From Thermoplasmata archaeon (GTDB lineage Archaea > Thermoplasmatota > Thermoplasmata > UBA10834 > DTMW01): a stretch of 5,278 nt of DNA. The DNA is taken from positions 1 through 5,278 of the forward strand of contig JAOUEZ010000100.1 in NCBI GenBank assembly GCA_029858465.1. Reading direction: 5' to 3'. Within the stretch, counting starts at the first letter, position 1, and the number at the start of each line of letters is the position of its first letter. Below, in pieces: positions 1 through 5,225 of this stretch. The notes beneath the pieces were generated by a model. The model saw only the letters and a list, made by a program, of their open reading frames with translations. It did no database searches and was not told the origin of the DNA. A program made the position numbers and the translations under genes.

Positions 1-825
1 CCTCAGGACATCCTTGCATCCGGTCGTGGTCACAATGAAATCAGCATTTTTCACTGCTTCGATCATCGGAGCAACATCGAACCCGTCCAGTCTGGCTTCA
101 ACCGCCCTGACAGGATCGACCTCCGTCACGGTAACCCTGGCGCCCATTCCCCGAGCGCGCATGGCCACCCCGCGGCCGCACCATCCGTATCCGGCGACGA
201 CGAAACTTCTGCCGGCTATGAGCAGGTTCGTCGAAGTCATGATGCCATCAAAGGTCGACTGCCCCGTTCCATATCTGTTGTCAAAGAGATGCTTCATCAT
301 TGCATCGTTGACGGAAATCACCGGGAATTTCAGTGCTTTCTCCTCGGCCATGGCTCGAAGCCGGATTATTCCAGTCGTCGTTTCCTCGTTCCCGCCCTTC
401 ACATTAGGAAGTTTCTCCTTCCTCTTTGTGTGCAGGAGAAATATGAGGTCCGCGCCATCGTCGATCACATAGTCAGGACCGATGTCGATGACCTTGTTGA
501 GGCTTCTATAGTATTCCTGGCCGGTCTGCCCTTTTTTCGCATACACTTCCATGTCATGTCGTTCGCCCAATGCGGCGGCAACACAGTCATCAGTGGACAG
601 CGGGTTGCAGCTGGTCAATGATATCTCTGCACCTGCCTCCTTCAAGGTCAAGGCGAGGACGCCCGTCTTGGCCTCGGTATGCAGAGCCATGCCGATCTTG
701 ACGCCTCTCAGGGCCCCTGATTTCTTCAGACGGTCACGCACCTCTGCAAGGACCGGCATCCGCTCCTTTGCCCAGCGCAGTCTTGCCTCTCCCCTTTCGA
801 TAAGCTGTGAATCGTAGCGCTTCAT
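1..825 (-). CDS. ahcY: S-adenosyl-L-homocysteine hydrolase, C-terminus cut by window edge
   Basis: This enzyme reversibly hydrolyses S-adenosylhomocysteine to homocysteine and adenosine with tightly bound NAD, in the cytoplasm, and relieves product inhibition of methyltransferases. The 275 codons present cover the N-terminal substrate domain and the start of the Rossmann domain; the family is usually just over 400 residues, so about one third is missing. Visible motifs are LHTEAKTG (49-56), TSCNPLSTDDC (71-81), DDGADL (121-126), EETTTG (147-152), VNDA..K..FDN with Lys178 and Asp182, and the NAD-binding GYGWCGRG (212-219) followed by TEVDP (234-238). The wording (CNPLST, GYGWCGRG) resembles the archaeal/Thermotoga type rather than the human one. 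I chose ATG at 825 because MKRYDS..ERGEARLRWA matches the usual N-terminus. An in-frame ATG at 864 would add 13 residues, and neither has a clear ribosome site. It lies 58 bp downstream of the CoA gene, probably in one transcript. In some methanogens this family acts on S-inosylhomocysteine, which sequence alone cannot exclude. Confidence 0.96.
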   Translation of the reverse strand, partial: MKRYDSQLIERGEARLRWAKERMPVLAEVRDRLKKSGALRGVKIGMALHTEAKTGVLALTLKEAGAEISLTSCNPLSTDDCVAAALGERHDMEVYAKKGQTGQEYYRSLNKVIDIGPDYVIDDGADLIFLLHTKRKEKLPNVKGGNEETTTGIIRLRAMAEEKALKFPVISVNDAMMKHLFDNRYGTGQSTFDGIMTSTNLLIAGRSFVVAGYGWCGRGVAMRARGMGARVTVTEVDPVRAVEARLDGFDVAPMIEAVKNADFIVTTTGCKDVLR

Positions 826-883
826 CGCAGAGGAGATTGCGTAACATCTGAAAAAGGATTGCATCGAGCAGGCTGATGTGCAG

Positions 884-1675
884 TCATTCGGATAGCTTTT
901 CAAACCTTGCGGCGATGCTGCCATAGACTGCCCTGAGGTTGAGCACATTATCGTAGGATTTCAGCATCTCTTTCGCCTCGTCTGGTTTCCCAACAAATTC
1001 CTTCGAGAATCCAATGATGTTCGGAATGGCCCTCGTCAGTTCATCGACGATTGATATTGAAGCTGCAAGCGAGGTTCTCGAAAGGGGATTCAGATCGATG
1101 GAAATCACAACCTTTCCCATCTTAGACAGCGCCTCGGTCCTGTCCCCGTCCTCCAGCGGAATCAGGACAGCATCTGCCGAGAATATGCCCTCACTGTGGC
1201 ATTTCCCTCTGTCGTGATGGACGCCTTCAAGAGATTTATCAGGGTTCTCCGACAATACTTCCTTTGCTCCATTTCCTAGTAGGACTTGCTTGATCTTCGA
1301 TGCGCGTTCTTCGTTCCAATGAAAGAGATTCACTTCTATTGTGGCGTGGATGATATCGGAAAGGTTCACTACATCCTCTGGACAGAGCGCCGCGACATTG
1401 CCATTGACAGATATCACGGACCTATTGGCGATCGATAAGGCCGCCGCGGCGACCCTCTCGGAAATCAGCGATACGGGCAGAGTGGTCTCACCAAGGAGAT
1501 AATCGAACATCTCCCCCCGCCCATGGGCTATGAGCCCCTCGGAGACCACAATACCCTGCTTATATCCGTCGACAAGGCGCTTTCTCCGCATAAGTGATTC
1601 ATATCGAGGATGCGTCACATCAATCGCTGAGTTATCTTCCGTTTCCATGCGAACAAATGTAGAAATCGAATACAT
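884..1675 (-). CDS. 4-phosphopantoate--beta-alanine ligase (archaeal phosphopantothenate synthetase)
   Basis: This is the archaea-specific enzyme that joins 4-phosphopantoate and beta-alanine using ATP to give 4'-phosphopantothenate. With pantoate kinase it replaces the bacterial PanC/CoaA route in CoA synthesis. The protein is 263 residues, near the family's usual length of about 250-260. Family blocks seen in order are HPRYESL (22-28), EGLIAHGRGE (46-55), ISVNGN (88-93), EVNLF (114-118), LEDGDRTEAL (174-183) and IDLNPLSRT (193-201). There is no signal peptide or membrane segment. The start is uncertain: ATG at 1675 is the longest, but ATG at 1648 (METEDN) leaves about 12 residues before HPRYESL, closer to the family. 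Neither has a Shine-Dalgarno match. The gene is read away from gar1 and followed by ahcY, so it is probably first in a two-gene transcript. Pantoate kinase is not in the window. Confidence 0.95.
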   Translation of the reverse strand: MYSISTFVRMETEDNSAIDVTHPRYESLMRRKRLVDGYKQGIVVSEGLIAHGRGEMFDYLLGETTLPVSLISERVAAAALSIANRSVISVNGNVAALCPEDVVNLSDIIHATIEVNLFHWNEERASKIKQVLLGNGAKEVLSENPDKSLEGVHHDRGKCHSEGIFSADAVLIPLEDGDRTEALSKMGKVVISIDLNPLSRTSLAASISIVDELTRAIPNIIGFSKEFVGKPDEAKEMLKSYDNVLNLRAVYGSIAARFEKLSE

Positions 1676-1711
1676 GGTAAATAATCGTATTTGCCGTTTC
1701 GAGCGACCTTG

Positions 1712-1740
1712 AATAAAAACATTTGCGAATTGTTTTTATA
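1712..1740. promoter_or_regulatory. Divergent promoter dyad: two facing TATA-like boxes in a perfect inverted repeat
   Basis: ATAAAAACA (1713-1721) and TGTTTTTAT (1731-1739) are perfect reverse complements separated by 9 nt. Read rightward, TTTTTATA (1733-1740) is a TATA-like box that would start gar1 transcription near 1763, leaving about 32 nt of leader before its GTG. Read leftward, TTTTTATT (1719-1712) would start the CoA gene transcript near 1690, 15 nt before ATG 1675 or 42 nt before ATG 1648. The symmetry could reflect a bidirectional promoter, a dimeric regulator site, or both. The repeat is seen directly; the promoter role is inferred from position and archaeal TATA spacing. Confidence 0.5.
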
Positions 1741-1764
1741 CCACTTCTGATATCAACAAACACC

Positions 1765-1780
1765 CAAAACATTTAAATAC
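1765..1780 (+). promoter_or_regulatory. Alternative TATA-like box upstream of gar1
   Basis: AAAACATTTAAATAC contains an 8-bp palindromic AT core, ATTTAAAT (1771-1778), after an A-rich stretch that could serve as a TFB recognition element. Its centre lies only about 21 nt before the GTG start at 1795, so it would give a leaderless or nearly leaderless gar1 mRNA. That sits poorly with the apparent ribosome site GGTGA at 1786-1790. The TTTTTATA box at 1733-1740 is the competing choice. I cannot decide between them from the sequence. Confidence 0.4.
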
Positions 1781-1794
1781 AATTTGGTGAGAGT

Positions 1795-2118
1795 GTGAGG
1801 CTCCTTGGCCGTGTGCAACAGGTTTCCCATGATGGGAATCTTGTTGTAAAGGCGAGCTTTGCACCGGAAACCGACGGAATGGTTGTCGACAGTAGGAAAC
1901 AGCGAATTGGGAGGATTGCTAAGGTTTTCGGTCCGACGCGCACACCGTATGTCACGATCAAGCCAGAGTCAGGACTTAGAGCGCTTGCGATGATAGGACA
2001 AGAACTCTACGTCCCTCCGGAGGGAGATGATGGCAAAGACAAAAGAAGAGATGGAAGAGATAGAAAGATGTCCAGAGTGCAACAGTTCTCACCTGGTAAG
2101 AGATCCAGAGCGCGGTGA
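1795..2118 (+). CDS. gar1: H/ACA ribonucleoprotein component Gar1
   Basis: Gar1 binds the Cbf5 pseudouridine synthase in H/ACA RNPs, which direct pseudouridylation of rRNA, and helps substrate loading and release. The 107-residue protein has the Gar1/Naf1 beta-barrel core: RLLGRVQQV at the start, LVVKA (16-20), VVDSRKQRIG (30-39), VFGPTRTPYVTIKP (44-57) and GQELYV (68-73). Archaeal Gar1 is normally about 75-85 residues. Here residues 76-107 form an extra basic/acidic tail (KDKRRDGRDRK) with no family counterpart that I recognise. The start is GTG at 1795, preceded by GGTGA at 1786-1790, complementary to the archaeal anti-Shine-Dalgarno; no longer in-frame start exists nearby. The tail is encoded across the start of tfb in another frame, so the two genes overlap by about 90 nt and are surely co-transcribed. 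From memory, gar1 next to tfb occurs in other euryarchaea. Confidence 0.92.
   Translation: MRLLGRVQQVSHDGNLVVKASFAPETDGMVVDSRKQRIGRIAKVFGPTRTPYVTIKPESGLRALAMIGQELYVPPEGDDGKDKRRDGRDRKMSRVQQFSPGKRSRAR
2019..2023 (+). promoter_or_regulatory. Shine-Dalgarno site GGAGG deciding the tfb start
   Basis: GGAGG lies inside the gar1 coding region, within a stretch reading GGAGGGAG just before two adjacent ATG codons at 2027 and 2030. Spacing is 3 nt to the first and 6 nt to the second. I therefore prefer ATG 2030 for tfb. The site shows that TFB can be translated by internal initiation on the gar1 message, before the gar1 stop at 2116-2118. Confidence 0.7.
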
Positions 2119-2962
2119 GCTTGTCTGCGAGGACTGCGGATTAGTCCTCGATGACAAACTGATTGATCAGGGGCCCGAGTGGAGGGCTTTCGATGTTGAG
2201 CAGGGCGAGAAGAGAGCCCGCACCGGCGCGCCAATGACTTACACGATACATGACAAGGGTCTCTCGACTGAAATCTCCTGGAAAAATAAGGATTCGTATG
2301 GAAAGAGTATACCTACCAGAAACAGGGCGCAACTCTACAGGCTCAGGAAGTGGCAGAGAAGGATCAGGGTATCCAATGCGACTGAGAGGAACCTCGCATT
2401 CGCTCTCAGCGAGCTTGACAGGATGGCTTCCGCAATGGGCCTTCCGAGGAATGTCCGCGAGACGGCGGCAATGATCTACAGGAAGGCGGTCAACAAGAAC
2501 CTAATCAGGGGCAGGAGCATCGAGGGAGTCGTCGCGGCGTCTTTGTATGCTGCCTGCAGAGAATGCGATGTCCCGAGGACCCTTGATGAAGTGGCCAACG
2601 CGAGCCGTGTCGGTAGGAAAGAGATTGGAAGAACCTACAGATTCATGACGCGGGAGCTCAAACTGAAACTTATGCCTACTAGACCGCAGGACTATGTTTC
2701 GAGGTTCTGCAGCGAGCTGAAGCTCAGCGGGGAGGTCCAATCAAAGGCTACCGATATTCTCAAAGATGCTGCGAAGAAGGAACTGACAAGCGGGCGTGGA
2801 CCCACAGGGGTTGCGGCGGCTGCGATCTATATCTCATCCATACTTTGCAATGAGAGAAGGACTCAGCGAGAGGTAGCGGATGTTGCCGGGGTCACAGAGG
2901 TCACCATAAGAAACAGGTACAAGGAACTCACAGAGAAACTCGGCATCGAGGTTCAGCTCTGA
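2030..2962 (+). CDS. tfb: Transcription initiation factor B (TFB, archaeal TFIIB)
   Basis: TFB bridges the TBP-TATA complex and RNA polymerase and sets promoter direction through the BRE. The 310-residue protein is full length for the family. An N-terminal zinc ribbon carries CPEC and CEDC (Cys14, 17, 33, 36). The B-reader/linker region contains GPEWRAF (48-54) and RARTGAPMTYTIHDKG (62-77), both highly typical of archaeal TFB. Two cyclin repeats follow, about 115-208 and 209-305. The second ends in a helix-turn-helix, AGVTEVTIRNRYKEL (286-300), which contacts the BRE. All key elements are present, so this looks like a functional general factor and not a degenerate paralogue. ATG at 2030 is preferred over 2027 by Shine-Dalgarno spacing; ATG 2051 is also possible. 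It overlaps gar1 by 89 nt and ends just before a hairpin terminator. Whether other tfb copies exist in the genome cannot be seen. Confidence 0.98.
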   Translation: MAKTKEEMEEIERCPECNSSHLVRDPERGELVCEDCGLVLDDKLIDQGPEWRAFDVEQGEKRARTGAPMTYTIHDKGLSTEISWKNKDSYGKSIPTRNRAQLYRLRKWQRRIRVSNATERNLAFALSELDRMASAMGLPRNVRETAAMIYRKAVNKNLIRGRSIEGVVAASLYAACRECDVPRTLDEVANASRVGRKEIGRTYRFMTRELKLKLMPTRPQDYVSRFCSELKLSGEVQSKATDILKDAAKKELTSGRGPTGVAAAAIYISSILCNERRTQREVADVAGVTEVTIRNRYKELTEKLGIEVQL

Positions 2963-2968
2963 TTACGG

Positions 2969-3000
2969 TATTGCAGGCACATGCCCGCAATATCTTTTTC
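2969..3000 (+). terminator. Hairpin plus T-run directly after tfb
   Basis: TATTGC (2969-2974) and GGC (2976-2978) pair with GCC (2983-2985) and GCAATA (2987-2992). This gives a nine-pair stem with one A/C mismatch and an ACAT loop, followed by TCTTTTTC. It begins 6 nt after the tfb stop. This is the textbook shape of an intrinsic terminator. In archaea the U-tract alone often suffices, so the hairpin may instead protect the mRNA 3' end. Confidence 0.65.
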
Positions 3001-3065
3001 ATAATTTCCCTTACGAATTGCGTAATCTATCAAATAAAATTATTATACGATTTAATAACTGGCTT

Positions 3066-3072
3066 AAAAAAA
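3066..3072 (-). terminator. U7 tract, possible terminator for the endA transcript
   Basis: Read leftward, the sequence gives CCTTTTTTTAAGCC, a run of seven T about 215 nt beyond the endA stop codon. Archaeal RNA polymerase terminates at U-rich tracts, so this is a plausible end for the leftward transcript. It would give a long 3' untranslated region spanning the 3151-3266 structured segment. No T-run of similar length lies closer to endA on that strand. Confidence 0.3.
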
Positions 3073-3146
3073 GGCAGTATATTAACTTAATTCCGGATTC
3101 CCGCGACATTTGCATGCATAAAATCAAAAGACTTTTATGGACAGGA

Positions 3147-3283
3147 TGAGGGATAACGCATTGGAATCGCGATTATAACTCCCCCTCAATCTCTCCGATG
3201 AAAAGGTTATTCCCCTTCCCGTGAGAGATGCGCGATATCCTGTGCGGGCGACTTTTCTCCCGCACACAAATTCTTATTTTTTC
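3147..3283 (+). ncRNA. Candidate small structured RNA between convergent tfb and endA
   Basis: The rest of this 325-bp gap holds no gene I can support. Within it, nested complementary segments are visible: GGATA (3151-3155) with TATCC (3236-3240), CGCAT (3157-3161) with ATGCG (3228-3232), CTCTC (3191-3195) with GAGAG (3223-3227), and AAGG (3203-3206) with CCTT (3214-3217). A separate 8-bp hairpin and a T-rich stretch end the segment. A TATA-like CATAAAAT at 3117-3124 would place a start near 3147, just before the first paired segment. The pairings were found by eye and 29 nt on the 5' side remain unpaired. No known RNA family is recognised; it has no C/D-box D motif and no clear H/ACA pocket. 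The alternative is the 3' untranslated region of endA on the other strand. Confidence 0.27.
3241..3283 (+). terminator. Perfect 8-bp hairpin followed by T-rich tract
   Basis: TGTGCGGG (3241-3248) pairs perfectly with CCCGCACA (3259-3266) around a 10-nt loop, and the rightward strand continues with a T-rich stretch ending in TTTTTT (3277-3282). The T-tract follows only in the rightward direction, away from tfb and toward the endA stop at 3288-3290. It would either insulate endA from readthrough or end a small RNA starting near 3147. In the leftward direction the same hairpin lies 22 nt past the endA stop, with no T-run after it. Confidence 0.5.
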
Positions 3284-3287
3284 AAGC

Positions 3288-4340
3288 TCAGGGTCTGCAT
3301 CTGGACAATTTGATATAATCGACTTCCCTTTCGCCGACCTTGCAGAAGAGGATCTCCTTTCTGACGCCATGGGCCAATCTGATGGCGCGTGATACCTCGG
3401 GCCATATTGCACTGTATCCTGCAGGGACCGCATGCACGAGGAATCGGGCGTGCATCTTGTCCGGGTCTCCCTCGTATGCCCTGAAATGGGAGCCGTACTT
3501 GAATCCTGTCTTCACGATGAGTCCTTTAGTCCTCAGGTCCTCGTATGCCCTCAGGCGCAGATCGAAATCTCTCTGCACCTTCCGTGCGTATTTCTTCAAT
3601 TGCTCGAGGGACATTGATCTGCCGGATCTGGCATTCTTCAGGACAAGCTTCCCCCTACCCATGAGATATGTGGATTCTATCAGGGAAAGCTGCAGCTTGT
3701 CTCCAAGAGGCTTGCCATAGAAATGATCGTTGTGAATTTTCTTCACAATTTCGGAATCGAATATCATCACCCTGTCGCCAGTGAACAGCCCCTCAGCAGT
3801 CCATGAGACCGTGCTCCTGTGCTTTCCCGAGGGGGTCGTCGTCCTGACCTCATAATAGGTGACGTCTCCCTCCTCGTCGACAATGGCAAGGAGAATGTCT
3901 TTCCTGAGACCTCTGCTTGTGTTGAGGTTCTGGAGGATCTCCTCAAGCTTGAACAGAGATCTCTCTGAGAGGGCGAAGACCCACCATCGGCTCGTCGATT
4001 TTGAGGGCGTCCCTCCTCTCGGGAATACCCTGAAATCGGCTATTCCTCCGTTTCCTTTGACGATATATCCTCTGCTTCGCAGATCCCGGTAGACCAGATA
4101 TCTTATCTCAAATCCAGGGAGCGCCCTGTTGCCCAGCCTCATCAGTTTCATGAAGTCTATGGCCTTGGAGGCGTCGAATATCTCCAGCCTGTTGGTCTCC
4201 AGAAGGTACAGAGCCTCTGTCATGTCGAGCTTGAGAGTGCCTCCGCTCTGGGGGGTTCCGTACCAGCCCCTGTTATATATCTGACTGGCCTCCGATTTGT
4301 CGTCGACAATGACATCGGAACCAGCAACTCTCCCAGGCAT
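3288..4340 (-). CDS. endA: tRNA-splicing endonuclease EndA, duplicated (alpha2) form
   Basis: EndA cuts the bulge-helix-bulge at exon-intron borders of pre-tRNA and other RNAs. The 350-residue protein is two fused copies of the roughly 170-residue subunit, so it should act as a homodimer. The C-terminal copy keeps the catalytic triad: Tyr289 in FRAYEG, His297 in MHARFLVH and Lys328 in GVRKEI. The N-terminal copy aligns well (SRGYIV, ADFRVF, GLRKDILLAIVDEEGDV), but the tyrosine is Phe106 and the histidine position is Thr116; only Lys147 remains. It is therefore a structural, inactive copy. This matches the architecture known from Archaeoglobus fulgidus and Thermoplasma acidophilum. Repeat 1 spans roughly 36-166 and repeat 2 roughly 190-350, and the linker around 167-188 is rich in Thr, Ser and Gly. 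ATG 4340 is the only good start; an in-frame stop lies a few codons upstream and there is no Shine-Dalgarno match. It is convergent with tfb and has no same-strand gene close by. Confidence 0.96.
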   Translation of the reverse strand: MPGRVAGSDVIVDDKSEASQIYNRGWYGTPQSGGTLKLDMTEALYLLETNRLEIFDASKAIDFMKLMRLGNRALPGFEIRYLVYRDLRSRGYIVKGNGGIADFRVFPRGGTPSKSTSRWWVFALSERSLFKLEEILQNLNTSRGLRKDILLAIVDEEGDVTYYEVRTTTPSGKHRSTVSWTAEGLFTGDRVMIFDSEIVKKIHNDHFYGKPLGDKLQLSLIESTYLMGRGKLVLKNARSGRSMSLEQLKKYARKVQRDFDLRLRAYEDLRTKGLIVKTGFKYGSHFRAYEGDPDKMHARFLVHAVPAGYSAIWPEVSRAIRLAHGVRKEILFCKVGEREVDYIKLSRCRP

Positions 4341-4364
4341 CGACCCATTAAGCCCATATGCGAG

Positions 4365-4377
4365 TCATATACTTTCG
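4365..4377 (-). promoter_or_regulatory. BRE/TATA candidate for a leaderless endA mRNA
   Basis: Read leftward, CGAAA (4377-4373) is followed by GTATATG within AGTATATG (4372-4365), centred about 28 nt before the endA ATG. That spacing puts the transcription start at or within a few bases of the ATG, consistent with the lack of a Shine-Dalgarno site. A second TATA-like box, TTTATAAT (4420-4413), lies further upstream and would instead give a leader of about 48 nt. Confidence 0.5.
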
Positions 4378-4469
4378 GTAACTGAGCAGGAATTCGACAT
4401 TTTTTTAGAGGCATTATAAAATGCGAAATTCTTCAACAGCCAGTACTAGAAATCTTCGTCTGATGAGGC

Positions 4470-4483
4470 AGGCTAATTAGCCT
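4470..4483. repeat. 14-bp perfect palindrome AGGCTAATTAGCCT with outer inverted arms
   Basis: AGGCTAATTAGCCT is its own reverse complement and can form a 5-bp hairpin with an AATT loop. It is flanked by a further inverted pair, TCTTCG (4453-4458) and CGAAGA (4490-4495), at unequal distances. It lies between the small unknown gene and the endA promoter. It could be an operator for a dimeric regulator, a transcript-end hairpin, or a relic of a mobile element; there is no adjacent T-run to favour a terminator. Confidence 0.55.
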
Positions 4484-4567
4484 ATGGCTCGAAGAACGAT
4501 TATTTGAAAGTCATGGATATGAAGTATTTTGCTGTTAATTAGGTTAAAGAAGAAAATTTGTATTCGT

Positions 4568-4876
4568 CTACTCACTATTTATTTCTTCCTGGGAATATTT
4601 CTTGATAAATTCAAGTCCTTTCTTCACATATTCTATTCCTTCAGGGGAGAGTATTATTTCGATGTCGTCTTTGATTAACGAATTTTCTTTATGTCGATTG
4701 AGAATATCGATTGCCTCTTCAAATGTGAAATTGATCAAAGCTTGATAGAGATCTGGAAAAATTGCTTTAATTACTTTGACACCAGTTTCTGTAGGCTCCT
4801 TTCCTTCTTTGATTTTTTCAGCTCCAAGATGTACATGTCGAATTAATATCATCTCATTGTGAAGGATCTCGACCAT
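4568..4876 (-). CDS. Small protein of unknown function (102 residues)
   Basis: I do not recognise this protein. It is 102 residues, rich in Glu, Lys and Ile, with no cysteines, no signal peptide and no membrane segment, and looks mainly helical. The C-terminal part (SPEGIEYVKKGLEFIKKY) has the pattern of an amphipathic helix. Reality of the gene is supported by TAAGGAG at the right distance from ATG 4876; a TTG two codons earlier (4882) is closer to that site and less likely. Its composition differs from the housekeeping genes: AT-rich, AAA/GAA/ATA codons frequent, and both arginines CGA, while tfb mostly uses AGG and AGA. It is isolated, with no co-directional partner close enough to suggest an operon. 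A T-rich stretch follows its stop (4559-4545 read leftward). No function can be offered. Confidence 0.6.
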   Translation of the reverse strand: MVEILHNEMILIRHVHLGAEKIKEGKEPTETGVKVIKAIFPDLYQALINFTFEEAIDILNRHKENSLIKDDIEIILSPEGIEYVKKGLEFIKKYSQEEINSE

Positions 4877-4883
4877 GGTCAAA

Positions 4884-4889
4884 CTCCTT
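4884..4889 (-). promoter_or_regulatory. Shine-Dalgarno site AAGGAG for the small unknown gene
   Basis: Read leftward, AAGGAG ends 7 nt before ATG 4876. This is the best ribosome site on the leftward strand of the window and is the main reason for accepting the 102-residue gene and for choosing ATG 4876 over TTG 4882. Confidence 0.65.
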
Positions 4890-5225
4890 AGGTTCTGGGT
4901 TCAATATGAAATGCAACTCTATTGATCGATTTATCATTAAAAGAATTCAAATGGAATAGAAGTTCTCTAGCAAAAAATGGGGGAGGGGAGGAAGCGGAGC
5001 ATGACAAATCTTCTTGATGATTCAAGGAAATACGATGCTCAATAAAGAATCCATTTCCCTTCGTTACAACTTCCCCCCTTCTATTCGTATCATCTGTAGT
5101 GCATTTGGGATACAAAGACTTTTCTTAATCTTATGAATGAGAAATTATTAAAAAAATTACTTACTGGTGTAAAGGGATTGAACTATCACTTTTGATACTA
5201 ATTATAAATCGCCGAAGAGATAATT
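4890..5225. other. AT-rich stretch without a convincing gene
   Basis: No open frame here has a good start, a ribosome site and protein-like composition. The most noticeable element is a G-rich purine run at 4979-4994 (GGGGGAGGGGAGGAAG) just after an A-run. A leftward open frame of 75 codons from a TTG at 5115 ends in TAA at 4890-4888, next to the ribosome site of the downstream gene, but its start has no support. No tRNA, repeat array or terminal inverted repeat was seen. Confidence 0.5.

Noticed and set aside
14..817. Rightward open frames of up to 152 codons across the ahcY region
   Set aside because: They lie antisense to a confidently identified ahcY gene and their translations look like no protein family.
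3143..3201. C/D box guide RNA based on GATGA at 3144-3148 and 3197-3201
   Set aside because: No full RTGATGA box and no CTGA D box at a suitable distance.
3241..3270. H/ACA guide RNA: hairpin followed by ACA, attractive because gar1 is nearby
   Set aside because: The ACA overlaps the stem's 3' arm, and there is no pseudouridylation pocket or kink-turn at the expected distance.
3173..3433. Leftward 86-codon frame overlapping the endA 3' end, possibly a frameshifted EndA extension
   Set aside because: EndA already ends at a normal family C-terminus (DYIKLSRCRP), so no frameshift is needed, and the extra frame has no recognisable content.
4977..5045. Rightward 22-codon mini-frame starting MGEGRKRSM
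   Set aside because: Very short, no ribosome site, and its first codons are just the G-rich purine run.
4888..5115. Leftward 75-codon frame from TTG 5115, ending in TAA that abuts the ribosome site of the small unknown gene
   Set aside because: The stop position hints at translational coupling, but the only long start is TTG without a ribosome site and the translation has low-complexity Ser/Pro patches and no protein-like pattern. It could be a remnant but there is no positive support.
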